From positions 2,418,001-2,482,000 of the forward strand of contig JABWDB010000008.1 of assembly GCA_019614645.1 (NCBI GenBank): a stretch of 64,000 nt of DNA, read 5' to 3'. The notes below the pieces were generated by a model. The model was not told the origin of the DNA and ran no database searches. It was given only the letters and a program-made list of their open reading frames with translations. Positions 1 to 11,466 of the stretch are shown in pieces. Source of the DNA: Stratiolaelaps scimitus (Eukaryota > Arthropoda > Arachnida > Mesostigmata > Laelapidae). The position numbers and the translations under genes were made by a program. The first letter of the stretch is position 1, and every line of letters starts with the position of its first letter.

Positions 1-333
1 CGGCCTAGGAGCTGCGTCCGGAGGCCTATACCTTTTTGGACGCTCGTAGTAGAGCTTCTTTATAACAGAAGACAGACGGTGATAATACCCACACACATGC
101 TAGAGTACCCCCGTTGCTACAGTATCTAGCTTTACCTCGTACGGTTGACATTGCGTAAGGGTGTGTTCCTCAACTAAATAACAAGAAAATGATTAACAGA
201 TTAATAGCATAAACGTATGTGGCAGAGACACCGACTTGTACTCGATTTGTATAATAATATAATATATCTCGCTAATGAGACGACGGTTGCCGGCTACGTC
301 GGAACCCGACGAATTGTATTGTTTACGATGTAG
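1..333. other. AT-rich non-coding start of window
   Basis: No open frame, motif or repeat here supports a feature. Base composition shifts from AT-rich to GC-rich at about 450-600, where the next candidate frame begins. Confidence 0.4.
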
Positions 334-621
334 ACGCTGAGAATTAGCGCATTGAAACGTGTCGAGTATGTTTCGTGCGCATTTCAAGTGCTGTCGTTAT
401 CGGCTATCTGTATCTTCTTGTTGAAGAAATGCTATTTCAATAGAGAGACGAGTGATGATCAGCAGTGCTGCAATGGCAGTGCGAACAGCAGCAAGATCAA
501 CGACGGCGCTGACGCGGACGGTGGTGATCTGTTAACTTTGGGTGACGATCTAGTCAGGATACAACCGGGCTGTGGTGATTCGGGACACGATCAGATAAAA
601 AACATTCCCGTGCGAGCGTGA
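334..621 (+). CDS. Candidate terminal exon: membrane segment plus acidic tail, unassigned
   Basis: The frame is open from a stop at 331-333 to TGA at 619-621 and has no ATG at its beginning, so if real it is the end of a spliced gene. It reads as a hydrophobic stretch (VLSLSAICIFLL, around 390-425), then a basic and Cys-containing turn, then an acidic Asp/Gly/Ser-rich tail with LLTLGDDLVRIQPG. Weak acceptors exist (for example the AG ending at 387). The frame coincides with the switch from AT-rich to GC-rich sequence. I recognise no family. The frame could be chance; the amino-acid pattern is the only support. Confidence 0.2.
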   Translation, partial: TLRISALKRVEYVSCAFQVLSLSAICIFLLKKCYFNRETSDDQQCCNGSANSSKINDGADADGGDLLTLGDDLVRIQPGCGDSGHDQIKNIPVRA

Positions 622-2843
622 GGTGGTGGCCCAGCCATAATCGGTTCGCTCGCTTGCACGACTTTCGGACTAAAATCACTCCAGTGGCAGCAGGCAGGGT
701 GCCAGGGCGATTTCGCCCCCCAGCAGCGTCCAGTCCCCGCGACATCATAGAATCCAATGGGCAAATGCACCTCCCGCCTGATCACCCGACCGACCGACCA
801 CTAGTCCGATCGCTCGTTCAACCCCCGGGACCACCCCACGACATCAGCTTCCCCCTTGTTATCACACGAACGAAGCTAGCAGCGTCGGTGCTGCGTTCTC
901 TGTTGCCCGTAGCGCCCTCTTCCGGCTGCGTGCTCACTCACAGCGAGGAGTTAAGCTGTGCTCGCAGTAGCGGCGGCGGCAACGGCGGCGGCCGTGTTGG
1001 CAGTGTATGTGTGTGCAAGCCGGCAGGAATACCGGTGTGCCCTCTGGACTCCGTGATAAGGTCTCTCCCTTTCTGGCCCCCTCCCCAAATTCCCAGTCCC
1101 CAAAACCTCTGCCGCTCTCTCAAGGTCCAGGCGGCGTAGCAAGGTCAGCGTAGGCGAGGTCCCTACGCTCCCTTCTAGTTGAACGTTTGCCCACGATGCT
1201 AGCGCTGGATAGTGACGGCGGCGGCGGCGGTGGTGGCGGCGATGAACTCTGGACAATGCCTGGAGATGGCGGTCGGGTCGTTCCGAGAGCGTTGTCACGC
1301 AAATCACGCCGATGATGGCTGCCTGCTACCGTCGTGTTGCTATTATAGCTCTGAATTGAAGCTAGAAGTATGTATCTCCACCTCTGGCTGACGGATCCTC
1401 AGTGGCCGGAGGCCGGATAGCAACGAAACGACGGGCTACGTCGGCTCGTTGATTTGTAATGATGCCGAGAGGATCCTTGGTAGTGGGGTCAGTTTCGGAT
1501 GGTGCAAGGCCGACGCCGCGGGGAAACTGTGTATTTGGTCATCAGGCTAGCTAAGGAGCAGCGGCCGAGGTGAGAAACAGCCACGAATGCGAAGGTGCGA
1601 AGGTGCATATGCCGCCAATGTGGAGTCGAAACCATCGAGCCTCTCTGCGCACCGTGTACTCCCTGGATGCGTGCCTCGGCTAATAAGACGAATAGTTTGT
1701 AGAGGTATGTTCTCATGTAGATGAGAGAATAGGAGGGACTATGGACGCAGAGTGGAGGATCGACTCGTGCGAGACCCTAAAGCCCTGTTGTATCCTTTGT
1801 GAAAATCACGACGACGGCAGCAATAACAATAACAACAGAGGAAGGCTAAATGCGGAAGCCTACCGTGCAAATGCACCGAGCGCCTTAAAGGGAACTGCCT
1901 GCGAGCACATTCGAGGTCTTCGGCCGCGAAACATGCCTCTGTAATTATGAATTGCCATGTGCGGCGTTGATGTTCTCCGTCACCCCATCTCACGATCAAG
2001 CTTTGTGCTACTTTTTATGTTGTTCAATCTTAGATAAATTTGGCCAGAAAGCTTAGTTTTGCAAACGTAACCAATCGTACAGTGACTATAGAAGTCAACT
2101 TGTATTGCCTAATTGTTGTATCAATCCATCAAGACCAATAAAATAAGCGAAAACCATTTGAACGTTTCAGCCGTTGTTCTTATCCCTCCCATGAGTTAAC
2201 TGCGAAAGCTTTAGGTAGGTCCTAGCGAGTTTACTGGAACAAGACCCAAGTCGAACAAACCAGCTTGGCTTGTGTGGCAAAGGGAACCCAAACACAAAAG
2301 GACAGCCAGCCAATACCATAGCTAAAGTTCACCCGTTCAGTTTGTTCAGCCCGCTGCTACGACGACGTACTGTGAGCGACAAAACGGCGTAGAAACGGCT
2401 ACTTTCTCAATCATTTTGTGACCCCCTTGGGCCATCGCCCAAGCTAGTTTCCACCCCAGTTCCCTGTCGCTCCCGTCTCACTGGCGCGAGGCAGTCTTCT
2501 TCGTTTCTTTTCTGTCAATCCTCTCGTTCGCCTTCGCCAAGCGAGCAGCCGAAGCCGGTCCAACGCGAACGCTTCGGCTTGCTGTTTCCTAAACGCCAAG
2601 CGACTATGCCCGACCTTTTCCTTGCTGTTTCCAATGTCGCGCTCACTAGCCGGGAGCCAGCGAGCTGGCCCGGTAAAGGTTCCTCCCCAGGGTCGGTTGG
2701 CAATGTCTTCAGGCGGTGTTGGGGCCAGTCGGGACAGTCCCTCCCCTAGTGGTTATGATGTGTGTGTGTGTGTGCTTCGGTCGATCACTATCTCGCTCTC
2801 TCTGTCTCTTTCGCCTTTTCGGGAGAGATAGAGAGAGAACGGG

Positions 2844-2876
<33 letters not shown>

Positions 2877-4147
2877 GAACGCTGACCGTCTTCTCACCTG
2901 GATTATCTGGCGGGAACGAGAACTGCACAACAGTGTCAATGTGTGTATGTGTGTGTCCGCGTGGGCGAGTCCATAAAGCTCACGCGAAACACTCGGCAAA
3001 CTGTAAAAGCAATCGAAACAGACGACAGCGAACGGTAATAGAATAATCTCGATACTCTACTCTTGTTCATATGTATATGTGTATGTGCACGAAAAGGTTC
3101 GGGATCCTTTGTCTCTCTCGATCTGTCATGCTCTGTTTGCGCACCTACTCCGTCGAAGGATGCACCGTAAGAGGAAGTTGGCAATTAACGGGAAGACTAG
3201 CAAGCGCCGCTAGTACCTCGCAAGCTGCATCGATCTAAGTGTCGTGACGGAACTTGCTGTGTCAGCAGTTGAATAGCTGAGTGGCTGCTTGAGAGGGCAT
3301 ACGCAGGAGACTGGAGGCACAGCAGAATGACGGGGGTGATGGAATTAAGTAGAAACCATAGCTAAGCTGTCGTTGGATCAGTGTTAGTTAGCATATGAAC
3401 AATGAAATGCAAAAGCTCGTAGGAGTCGATGCTTTGATTAGCACTGGGACATGCTATGAGTAGCTGGCCACTGCTAGTTATTATCTTCGTTTGTTTGAGT
3501 AGAAAGCATTCACACACCCATAAATCATATTCGATTTATGATTTTAAGAATTTTAAGGGTTTTAAGGGTTCTAAGATGTTTAAGACATTGTTTTTATGTC
3601 TTCATGTGTGTACACGTGGCTAGCGAATTCATCGGCAGTTGATAATCGGCTTGTGGAACCTTGGTGTTCTGCACAGGATGTCGTGGAGTCATGGCGATTA
3701 ACTGTGGATCAGTTGCTTGTGTTCGCCTGTTTCAGTTCGTCGTTGATTATTGCCGGCCTTGTAAAGGGAAGGGGGACGTTACGTATGTCCTGTATTTTCC
3801 GTTCTTGCTTCTCGATGAAGGCTAGTTAGTTAGCGGTCTTATCTAGGTGGTACATCTTTTTTAGATGAAGTCGGTGCACCAGCCAGAAGGTAGACTGCGC
3901 GCTGTTACGTGGAAACCCAGAAACGACTACTGGTAGTTTTACTATAGTTAACGCTATACGGACTCAATTTTAGGTCTGTCTTTCATTATAACTTACTCTT
4001 ACCTGCAACGTTCACACCTTGGTGATAGCGTCTAAGCTATCATCTAGTTCTCCCTCGTTACCATCGATTCTCCCTCTTCTCAATCTTCAGTGTATAATTC
4101 CACGTGTGCTGAGCATACTACTAAATATAACTATACTTCAACAAAAA
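622..4147. other. Non-coding stretch with simple repeats
   Basis: GC-rich to about 1.3 kb with GGC/GCG runs near 968-990 and 1208-1240, then mixed. A (TG)n tract lies at 2759-2774 and a (GA)n tract at about 2842-2869. Short open frames on both strands here are made of repeat-encoded residues and look like chance. From 3.2 to 4.1 kb the sequence is AT-richer with no recognisable feature. This probably belongs to an intron or the 5' flank of the gene whose last exon is at 13.7 kb. Confidence 0.35.
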
Positions 4148-4250
4148 AGCCAGAGGCCGCAGGTTCGAATCCCGTTGCGTGACATATAAGAGAATTCAAG
4201 CATTCTATGCAGTTCCTTTAACAAATCAATAAAGCCTTACCTTACCTTAC
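4148..4250 (+). repeat. Possible tRNA-derived SINE 3' part with (CTTAC)n tail
   Basis: Positions 4162-4172 match the RNA polymerase III B-box consensus (GGTTCGAATCC), set in a T-arm-like context with a partly paired five-base stem. About 60 bases downstream the sequence ends in a short pentamer tail (CTTAC repeated at 4236-4250). A B box plus a simple-repeat tail is the usual layout of tRNA-derived SINEs. No convincing A box or acceptor stem is present upstream, so this is not an intact tRNA gene. No target-site duplication is evident. Confidence 0.3.
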
Positions 4251-7111
4251 TTCAGTGCAGGAAAGCGAAATTCGCTACTCACTTCGTCGTTATTCGTCGC
4301 CAATTCAGCTTTCATTTCGTTGAACCACTCGAAAATCATCCCACCTGTACGCTCGGATAAACGAATCAGTCACCAGGTGTCGCCCCCGCCCATATCATGC
4401 GTTTCATCTCCTGTCTGTGTGTGTGTTGCTATCTTCTTTGAGGTGCAGCGATCTCCTCCTTCTTTACCGTTGAACGGAATTGACCGTAATGCCTGGCCTT
4501 TTCTTCTACTTTTTTCCCAGTTGGTTAGGTTTGGTCGTTCGCGTCCGCGGTGGCAGGAGACGGTAGTTGGAGGGGGTGGGGGGCAAGGCTGGCGAACTGT
4601 GCTATGAGGGGCCTTCAGTGGGGTGTCGGGGGCATTAGTGGCGGCTGGTTCGCCAGGGTCTCTGGTCCGTTCGGTTGTCCTCGTCGTTGTGAGTCGAGAG
4701 TGATCGTATCTTGGGCCCTTCGGAGAGGGGGGGGGAGGTTGAGGTGGCAGCGAGGTTGCGGCCGCTCCGTCGCTGCTTCGTTCAACGAAGAGACGAGGCC
4801 CAACCGATGAAGGAGGCAATAAACGAGCTGGCTGGCTCCATCCCATCAGCGAGCCAGAGCGACTGAGATTGCCGGTCGCTAGCTGCCCTCCGGTTTCTCC
4901 CCTTAGGTTGGCCTTACTGCCTCACCGCTGCCTTCGTTCGCAGGAGCCCTCTTACTTTGCCCGTGTCCGTGTCTGCTCCGAGAGGAGAGGAGATACTACC
5001 TAACATTTTACGACTATCCATCTTTCCACCCTCCTCTCTATTGATCAGCTTACGATGCTAGCTAGCTAGGTCGCCGGCTTGGTCACTGCCGGCCTGCTCC
5101 GGTAGGTTCTAGCGTTGGCGTTCCCTGCCGCTGCTGCTGCTGCTGAGTGGAGAAGGGTGGCAGCCATACCAACGGGTATAAGCAGCAGCAGCAGGAAGCA
5201 GCAGGACTGTTGTAGGGAAGACTTCCCGTAGTGTGCAGGGCTGACTTTGGGGGCGGCAGTAGGCTGCTTGGTGAAGGGCTCTTTAGCTGACGAAGGGGCA
5301 GAGAATGAAAGAGGAGAAACAGTGAGAGATAGGGAGATAGGAGGCCGTGGAGGGAACGAGCCTGAGCGAGCGAAGACAAGAGTTAGGAAAAGAGTGATAG
5401 AGAGAAAGAGCGTGCTCCACATCGAGGAGCAACCAGTGGTGAGAAGACGGTGGCGGCGGCAGTGGCCGTGGCATGCTGAGGAGACCTGTTGTTATAATAC
5501 TACAGCAGTGGGCGTTCGTTTTGGTAGGGAACGCTGGAGACGAGAAGGCGCAATACAGAAGAAAAGCTGATAGTATAATAGTAGTTGTGCAAGGTTGTCT
5601 TTGCATGACGCCCTTCTTTACAGCAGTAGGTAGAGGTCCATGACTAGGCCGAGTAGGCGTCAGGGCGGCACATAGCGTTGAGAAACGCGAACAAGAGGAG
5701 AGGTGAACTGCAAAATGGCCCGATTCATTAGCAGTCTATGTACATACCATAGTGTGTTTGATTTTTCATTGTGAGAACTAGTCGACAGCAAATGCTGTCT
5801 GGTAACACCATGTGCAGTAGGTCATTTTGTTATCTGTATTTATAATGCATGTATCGATTATTGACCATCCGATAAAACTACGACTTGTTACTCATTAAAC
5901 ATGCGTAATTCATGCAAATGCCGTAGCGTTCCCTCGTCGCCGCAAGTTGAGCCTGATGGCTACTCGTGGCTAGATAGTTGGTTTCGCCCTCATTGCGAAG
6001 AGAAACGATGATACACGTTCGAGTGCATAGATATCGAAGTCGTCGTTCACGACGCCCACTTATCGGGTTACTACGGCAAAATCGTGGCGAGCCGAAATGT
6101 CGTTCCAAGTCGACTGAAGATTCGACCATTTTACTGAACCACTCACCATCGAAGAGCCTAAAGACGCCAGACGGCGTTAAATTCAATGCCGTTGACCTTT
6201 GCCGCGAAGTTGCTGAGCATCAACTTCAGTTCATTTCCGTTCGATTGTAGATGCGAAATCGACGAGGCGACACCCGGCGCTTCCGATTCGATCTTGCAAA
6301 AAAGAACGAGCCCATATTCGGTCTGTGTGGCTGCCTACCAAGAAATACTCGATGGGGTCCCAGCCTCCAGGTGCCCTCTCTTTTCCACTCAACTCCACTC
6401 TTTCTCTTGAAGTCAAAATCAGCCGCCCGATAACAACAAGTGGTTGAAATAACGGCCGCGCGCGCTCGGCTGCTGCTGCTCGTCCCGTGTACTCGCCGTG
6501 TTATTTTTCGACTCCTTTGTGACACTTTTTTAATCAAGTTATCCGAGCGCTGAAGCCAAAAAGGGTTCGACGTACACATTCGCACGAGGTCAGGCGGCGT
6601 ATTTCGATTTGGTAGGCAGAAACGCAGGCAGGGAAAAGCTGCCTGCCTGCGAGGACGAGTACAGTGTTCATCTCGTCGAGTCGTTCTTGTTCCCAGATCC
6701 CACCGTTCTCGTTCCCGATCATGCACTGGCACCGAGTTTGGCTGATTGCACCGACCGAAGGCGACATGGCTGGCTGACATGTGGGTGTGTGTGTGTGGAG
6801 GAGGAACACCTCGCTGGCTGGGAGACGGTAACGGGGAAGGAATAGGTAGAATCGGAGGAGTGATGATTCCCTAGGGCACGGTGGGTCCGTGCCTATTTCC
6901 AAATGGGAGGAATTTCTGTGTACTGGCTCAGCGGTGGCGGTGCCGGTTATGGCAGGGCAGGACATCAGGTATAGGTTTGATGCAGTTATAGTCCACAGCT
7001 AGCGAGTCTCGGCGCCAATGGGTCGCCGGAGCAGGCATTCGTTGGCGGAAGCGAAGATGAGCTGAGCCTACGCGCACACCGGCTGAGAGGGCCTGCTTGG
7101 TATCGCTAAGC
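4251..7111. other. GC-rich, triplet-repeat-rich non-coding stretch
   Basis: Contains CTG/CAG runs at about 5131-5147 and 5183-5196, a purine-rich segment at 5290-5420 and a (TG)n run near 6785-6798. Several 90-180 codon frames exist on both strands (for example the proline-rich minus frame 4370-4846), but they overlap one another and are low in complexity. The Arg-rich minus frame at 6226-6780 is listed separately. Confidence 0.35.
6226..6780 (-). CDS. ATG-initiated 184-codon basic open frame, doubtful
   Basis: Runs from an ATG at 6778-6780 to a stop at 6226-6228 on the minus strand. The product would be very rich in Arg, Ser and Pro with scattered Cys and no recognisable domain, signal peptide or membrane segment. 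Two other frames on each strand are also partly open here, as expected in GC-rich sequence. I list it because it is one of the longer ATG-initiated frames not built from a microsatellite. It is probably non-coding. Confidence 0.12.
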   Translation of the reverse strand: MSASHVAFGRCNQPNSVPVHDRERERWDLGTRTTRRDEHCTRPRRQAAFPCLRFCLPNRNTPPDLVRMCTSNPFWLQRSDNLIKKVSQRSRKITRRVHGTSSSSRARAAVISTTCCYRAADFDFKRKSGVEWKREGTWRLGPHRVFLGRQPHRPNMGSFFFARSNRKRRVSPRRFRIYNRTEMN

Positions 7112-7162
7112 ATGGAGGAGGAAGAGAGAGCTGTGGAGGCGAGAGACAGCGTGTGCTTGCAG
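7112..7162 (+). CDS. Candidate first coding exon with canonical donor
   Basis: ATG at 7112 has A at -3 and G at +4. It opens 17 codons, acidic at first (MEEEERAVEAR), and runs directly into CAG|GTGAGG at 7162/7163, a near-consensus donor. The exon would end in phase 0. It lies 6.5 kb upstream of, and on the same strand as, the Mxd terminal exon, so it could be an alternative first exon of that gene. However, the peptide does not resemble the SID helix that normally begins these proteins. The call rests on start context and donor only. Confidence 0.22.
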
Positions 7163-10100
7163 GTGAGGCGAGCGAGCGCACCGACCACAGTGAGGGCCGC
7201 AGGAGCTACGGGCCATAGCGGAGCTTCGGAGTCAAGCCACGGCTATCCGCTATGGCAGGCATTAATCGGAGATCGATAAGGGGCTAACAAACGACGTCAT
7301 TTCCTCATCCTGTCCTCGTTCTGGGCAAGCGAGGCCACGGTGAGCAAAGCGGCGGCGGACCGGCACGCTGGCAGGTAGGTAGCAGGCAGCCTCCATCGCG
7401 GCCTGGATGTCCTCCTGTCCTGTTTACATGGCTCAGTCGCGTCGTCCCACGTCGTCTATATACCCAGCGGCGGATCGTCCATGAGAGCAGCTCGGCTAGC
7501 CAGCGAGTCGATCAGGCCATTGCTGCTCTGTCACCACCACTGCTACCGCCACTAGTGTGCACATTGAGGCTGAGCTGTCGCCCACTGCTTACCAGCAAGC
7601 CAGCCTTTTACTCCTCCCTGCCCCATTCTCCTTTGCTGGCTGGAAGAACCAGGAGCAGGAGCAGCAGCAGCAGCAAGGCCTGTTGGAGTATTCGATGGAG
7701 AAGTAGTACAGCGTTGGCCCTATTCGAAAGAGTCCGCCCGATCAGTGGCTAAGAGCAGCCGTAGCCTCTGCTCTGCACGAGGCTAGAGGAGGAAGAGCAA
7801 AGTGCCTTTGGCGATGAGCCCACCGTCCTTGTCATTGGGACTATCTCGCTACAGCCGCTGCTGCCGACCCTGCTGATGCCAGTGACGGCTGCCGCTGGTG
7901 TCCCCTCCTCCTTGCCTCTTTCTCGATGATGTCATTGCCGTTGACGTCGCTGCTTCCCCTGTGATCTCGTTGAGTGATCCCAGCTTCAAAGGCAGCGGAC
8001 CTCACCTGGCTGCCGGACCGCCAAGTTGCATTTGCCACCAGCAGCGTCCCTCCAGGGGGCTGGCTGTCCCACCCTCGCCGTCCCAAATTGCTTATACTCA
8101 ATCCATATGCTTTCTCGTTGCTCTCTCTTTGCCCGTTTCAGGGGGCACCGCTGTTTCGTCAGCGTTAGTTCCCCATTTCTTTCCATGTCCCTCGTCCATA
8201 TCGCCAGCTCTGCGGCACCTGTCCGTCTGAGTGGGCGAGCCTGCTATTAGCCATAGAGACGCTGCTCGCGAGATGCACCACGATGCATCATTTGGCCCGT
8301 CTTCGCTAGACCGACAAGAGCTACTAGTGATCGTAGCATCCTACCGTTGATCCGTGCCAGCGACAACCGGCCAGAACTACCATGCGCCACAACGTAACCT
8401 CAAAGAGCGAACGGCCAAATGCGAAGCCATCGCCAGCTATGACGCCGCTCGTGCAGACGTACACAAATCGCGTCGCACAAGCACATCGTTGCACAGCTTT
8501 GGCCGACCGATCTTCTATTTCTTCATCTCGCCGCAGTGCTGCTGCATCGAGTGGTGCATAGTGATATCGCTCGGGGGCAAGACTGGCTCGCTCTGTTCGC
8601 CATAGAACGGCTGTTTGCTGAGTGTACGAGGGATTGAGCCAAATTCGATAGCGATTCAGCCACGTGAGTGGTGTCTGTGTCTTCGAGGCGTCGTCCCTCT
8701 TCTCAACGATATCTAGCTGACCATTACGTGTACAGCATCGCCAGCGATCGGATCAGCGGCGGACTTTCAACCGTCTTCCCATGTTCTGTCCCGACATCAT
8801 GGTCTCATTACGGGGGACTCAGGCAGGCGAGGGCTTGGGAACGAGACGCGCACCGGGGGCGATACCCAGCAGTGCTGGTGTGATGCGTCTCATCGGAATT
8901 TAATTGTTCGTGTCACGAAATCTCGTCACTAATTCTCATTTTGAGTTAACATTGAGTACAATTCCATGGCATGGAATCGCCACCGCTACGCTCAGGCTGG
9001 ACCACCCCATGCCATGGAGGGTTCAGATCGAGAAAGCACTAAACGATCTCTCATCAGCATTCGCAACGATCGAGCTCAGCTGCTGAATCGACCATTTCGT
9101 CATCCAGGGGAGCGAACCAGAGATAGTGAGACGGCGGTTTGGTAAAGCGATATTCGACTGCCTATCAAAAAATCATATGCGAACTGTATAGGACGGCAGG
9201 AGTTCGGCATTTACACACGATTATAACGAGACGGCCGGACATTTGAACGTAGCATTGGCCGAAACACATTTCAATGCAAATGAGCACCTTTTCAGCGGAC
9301 CCTTTAGCAGGCCGAACGTTTTAGCGAGCCTGGAGAAAGACATCGCAATTATGACGATGCTGTATTTAACAACGAGACCTATTCGAGTGTGCGTGTTTTT
9401 TATAAAAAGAAAAACAGTGAACTCCGCAGGGCGCCTTTGCTTTCATCGCGAGTTCATTATCCCTCTTCGAGAGGTTTCTTGAAAATGCGTCCATCGCAAC
9501 AGTGTCACCGTCTCGAGCTCGAGTGCAGCTGGATGTCACAAGGTAGGATAGCTCGAGCCTACCTCGGGATGGGTCGAACCGGGCGTGCTTTTCGAAATCC
9601 TGAGATCCTTCGCCCCCCTCCCCATACATTTTCCTAAACTTCTTCATACTCTTCGGCTTTCATGCTCTACGCCGTTCAGTGACAATGTTGAGCTCGCACT
9701 GTGTGCCGCCGCATTCTCAACGGGGTCAGAACAAGACGAGCGGCAGCATCCGCCATGCGCTGAGCCACCACGGTACTAAAACACAAAAAGGACTCGACCA
9801 CTCTTCAGAATAGAGGACGGAGGGCGCCAACTCAAATCCAACTTTATCCGTCGACCGGCCGGCCGGTCGGCCCACCGCTGCCACCCCCGACTATTCAACT
9901 GGGACGGAAGGCAAAGGCAAGAGCCAAAAGGAGACACATGGAGGAGGGGAGATTCAGAGACGACGAGGAGATAGGAGATAGTCCGAGGGATTGGGGGGAG
10001 CGTGGGGGGTAGAAACGATAGAGACGAGTCAGGACGCCTCAGAGAATCTCCACGCAACCCGCAGGTGGTGAACAGTCGTTGAAATCTTTAAGGCGCGCAA

Positions 10101-10830
10101 GGCAAAGCTGTCGGCAAGCAGACAGCCAGTCCCTGTAGCGAAGTAGAGCCACGAATCTAAAAGAAGGAAAGAGGACTTCTTGAGCTTACTGTGCCCTGCT
10201 ACTACTGGTAGTATTACAAGTAGTAGCCGTAGTTGTAGTCGAATCCGAAGGACGACTTTATACTTGCTCGATTAGAATCGACGGACCGCCTAGCGCAGCC
10301 GCTCTATAAGTCGGGCCACAAGCACTCGAGATACATACACAGGCAGATTGGTCTTGTTGTTCTGTCATGATGCTGGTTCTTCCTCATCTTTCTCTTTCTC
10401 TCTCTCTCTCTCTCTCACTCCTTCTATTTCATTCGGCTGCCTGCCGGGTTGGCTCCCGTCAGCGGCCGGATGCGGGACATTCGTCGTGTCCTGCGGCGAT
10501 GGTCCGCTTTGCCAGCCTTTCATTTGACAAGCGCCTTTGCGGCTTTCGTCTCCTTGTGCGGTTTCGTTGCACCGCTCTCTGCTGGCCTACAGGTCTCGTT
10601 TAGTCGAAGCCAACAGCAGCAGCAGCAGCAATACCAGAGGAAGAAGAGGAGACACGGTCGATGGTTAGTGGCAGTGTATGTTGTATGCGATAGAACGAGA
10701 TCCGAAGGGTGGCATTTCGAGAGTTCGGTGACTTTGGATAATCCCGCGGCCGCGCCCGCCACCGCCGCCAGCGTCGTCGCATCCGTCCCGAGGAGCTGAG
10801 TGCTTTTGGTTCTGCTGCCCATGGGAATGG
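7163..10830. other. Presumed intronic stretch with triplet repeats and a hairpin
   Basis: GC-rich to about 8.3 kb with a CAG run at 7655-7675, mixed afterwards. A perfect 12-bp inverted repeat (8963-8974 with 9007-9018, 32-base loop) is described among the findings. A (CT)n tract lies at 10396-10417 and a CAG run at 10608-10629. A TATA-like TCTATAAG lies near 10302. No frame here is convincing. Confidence 0.35.
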
Positions 10831-11388
10831 TCATGGTCCCCGCTTAGGGTCTTGCCACGGGATGCTGGAAAAGTCCCATGTTCGTCCGTCGGCCTCATCC
10901 TTGCCCCTGTCACAACCTCTGCCTGCTGCAGTGGCTTTACTAAAGAATTTGATTGAGTCTGTACGTAAGCGTGCACATACAAGTGTGTACCAACCACAAG
11001 CCTCACGGATTGCGGATATTGCCTTGGCATACTGCAGGCATGGACAGCCCGACAAGGTAACATCCTGCACTGGCTGCTCCTGTATAGTACGCTGACATGG
11101 TAAAGCTATCGGAGCCCGACAGATATATACATTTGCATCGAAGGCATTGAAGTTCTTTGGAAGCGAAGACCATGGACAAGGGGCGATAACCAGTCCCTTG
11201 CCACGGTAGTAGTTATGCGATGGGGCTGCCAGAGATTGACTACAAATGAATCTGCGCGTCTCTCGGCCAAATGACTGAAAAGCTTTACTTTCAACTGTTT
11301 TTTTTTTGTTATTATATTCATCATATGTGTGATGAAAACATCGACCAGACACGTATAAGGCCTTACTGTCGCTTGCGTTTTCACACAT
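10831..11388 (-). CDS. 185-codon ATG open frame, Cys-containing, unassigned
   Basis: Opens at ATG 11386-11388 (A at -3) and closes at TGA 10831-10833. The composition is protein-like rather than repetitive, with about a dozen cysteines spread along the length (…VYICRAP…, …LSGCPCLQ…, …REACGWYTLVCAR…). There is no signal peptide or membrane segment. I recognise no family. A 77-codon ATG frame on the other strand (10862-11095, MLEKSHVRPS…) lies entirely inside it and also has ordinary codon use, so at most one is likely to be real. A (TAA)n tail at 11447-11465 just outside raises the option that the segment is part of an old retroelement. It lies inside the presumed Mxd intron. Confidence 0.25.
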   Translation of the reverse strand: MCENASDSKALYVSGRCFHHTYDEYNNKKKTVESKAFQSFGRETRRFICSQSLAAPSHNYYRGKGLVIAPCPWSSLPKNFNAFDANVYICRAPIALPCQRTIQEQPVQDVTLSGCPCLQYAKAISAIREACGWYTLVCARLRTDSIKFFSKATAAGRGCDRGKDEADGRTWDFSSIPWQDPKRGP

Positions 11389-11399
11389 AATGAGATCGG

Positions 11400-11466
11400 T
11401 GCATATACTAAGAAACTGCCCTAGAGAGTGCCATCGTAATTGTTTGATAATAATAATAATAATAAA
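11400..11466 (+). repeat. (TAA)n tract, possible non-LTR element 3' end
   Basis: A run of TAA units at 11447-11465 follows CGTAATTG…GAT. A second (TAA)n tract near 30114-30142 is preceded by a similar CGGTAATTT…GATGAT. I-clade LINEs and some SINEs end in TAA repeats, so the two may share an origin. The similarity is short and could be coincidental. Confidence 0.22.

Noticed and set aside
3540..3585. Telomere-like TTTAAGGG repeats
   Set aside because: Only two or three imperfect units, unlike the arthropod TTAGG repeat and not in an array.
4148..4190. Intact tRNA gene
   Set aside because: Only the T-arm/B-box part fits. No acceptor, D or anticodon arm can be formed with the sequence upstream.
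4370..4846. 158-codon proline-rich minus frame
   Set aside because: Low complexity in GC-rich DNA, overlapped by open frames on the + strand, with no motif.
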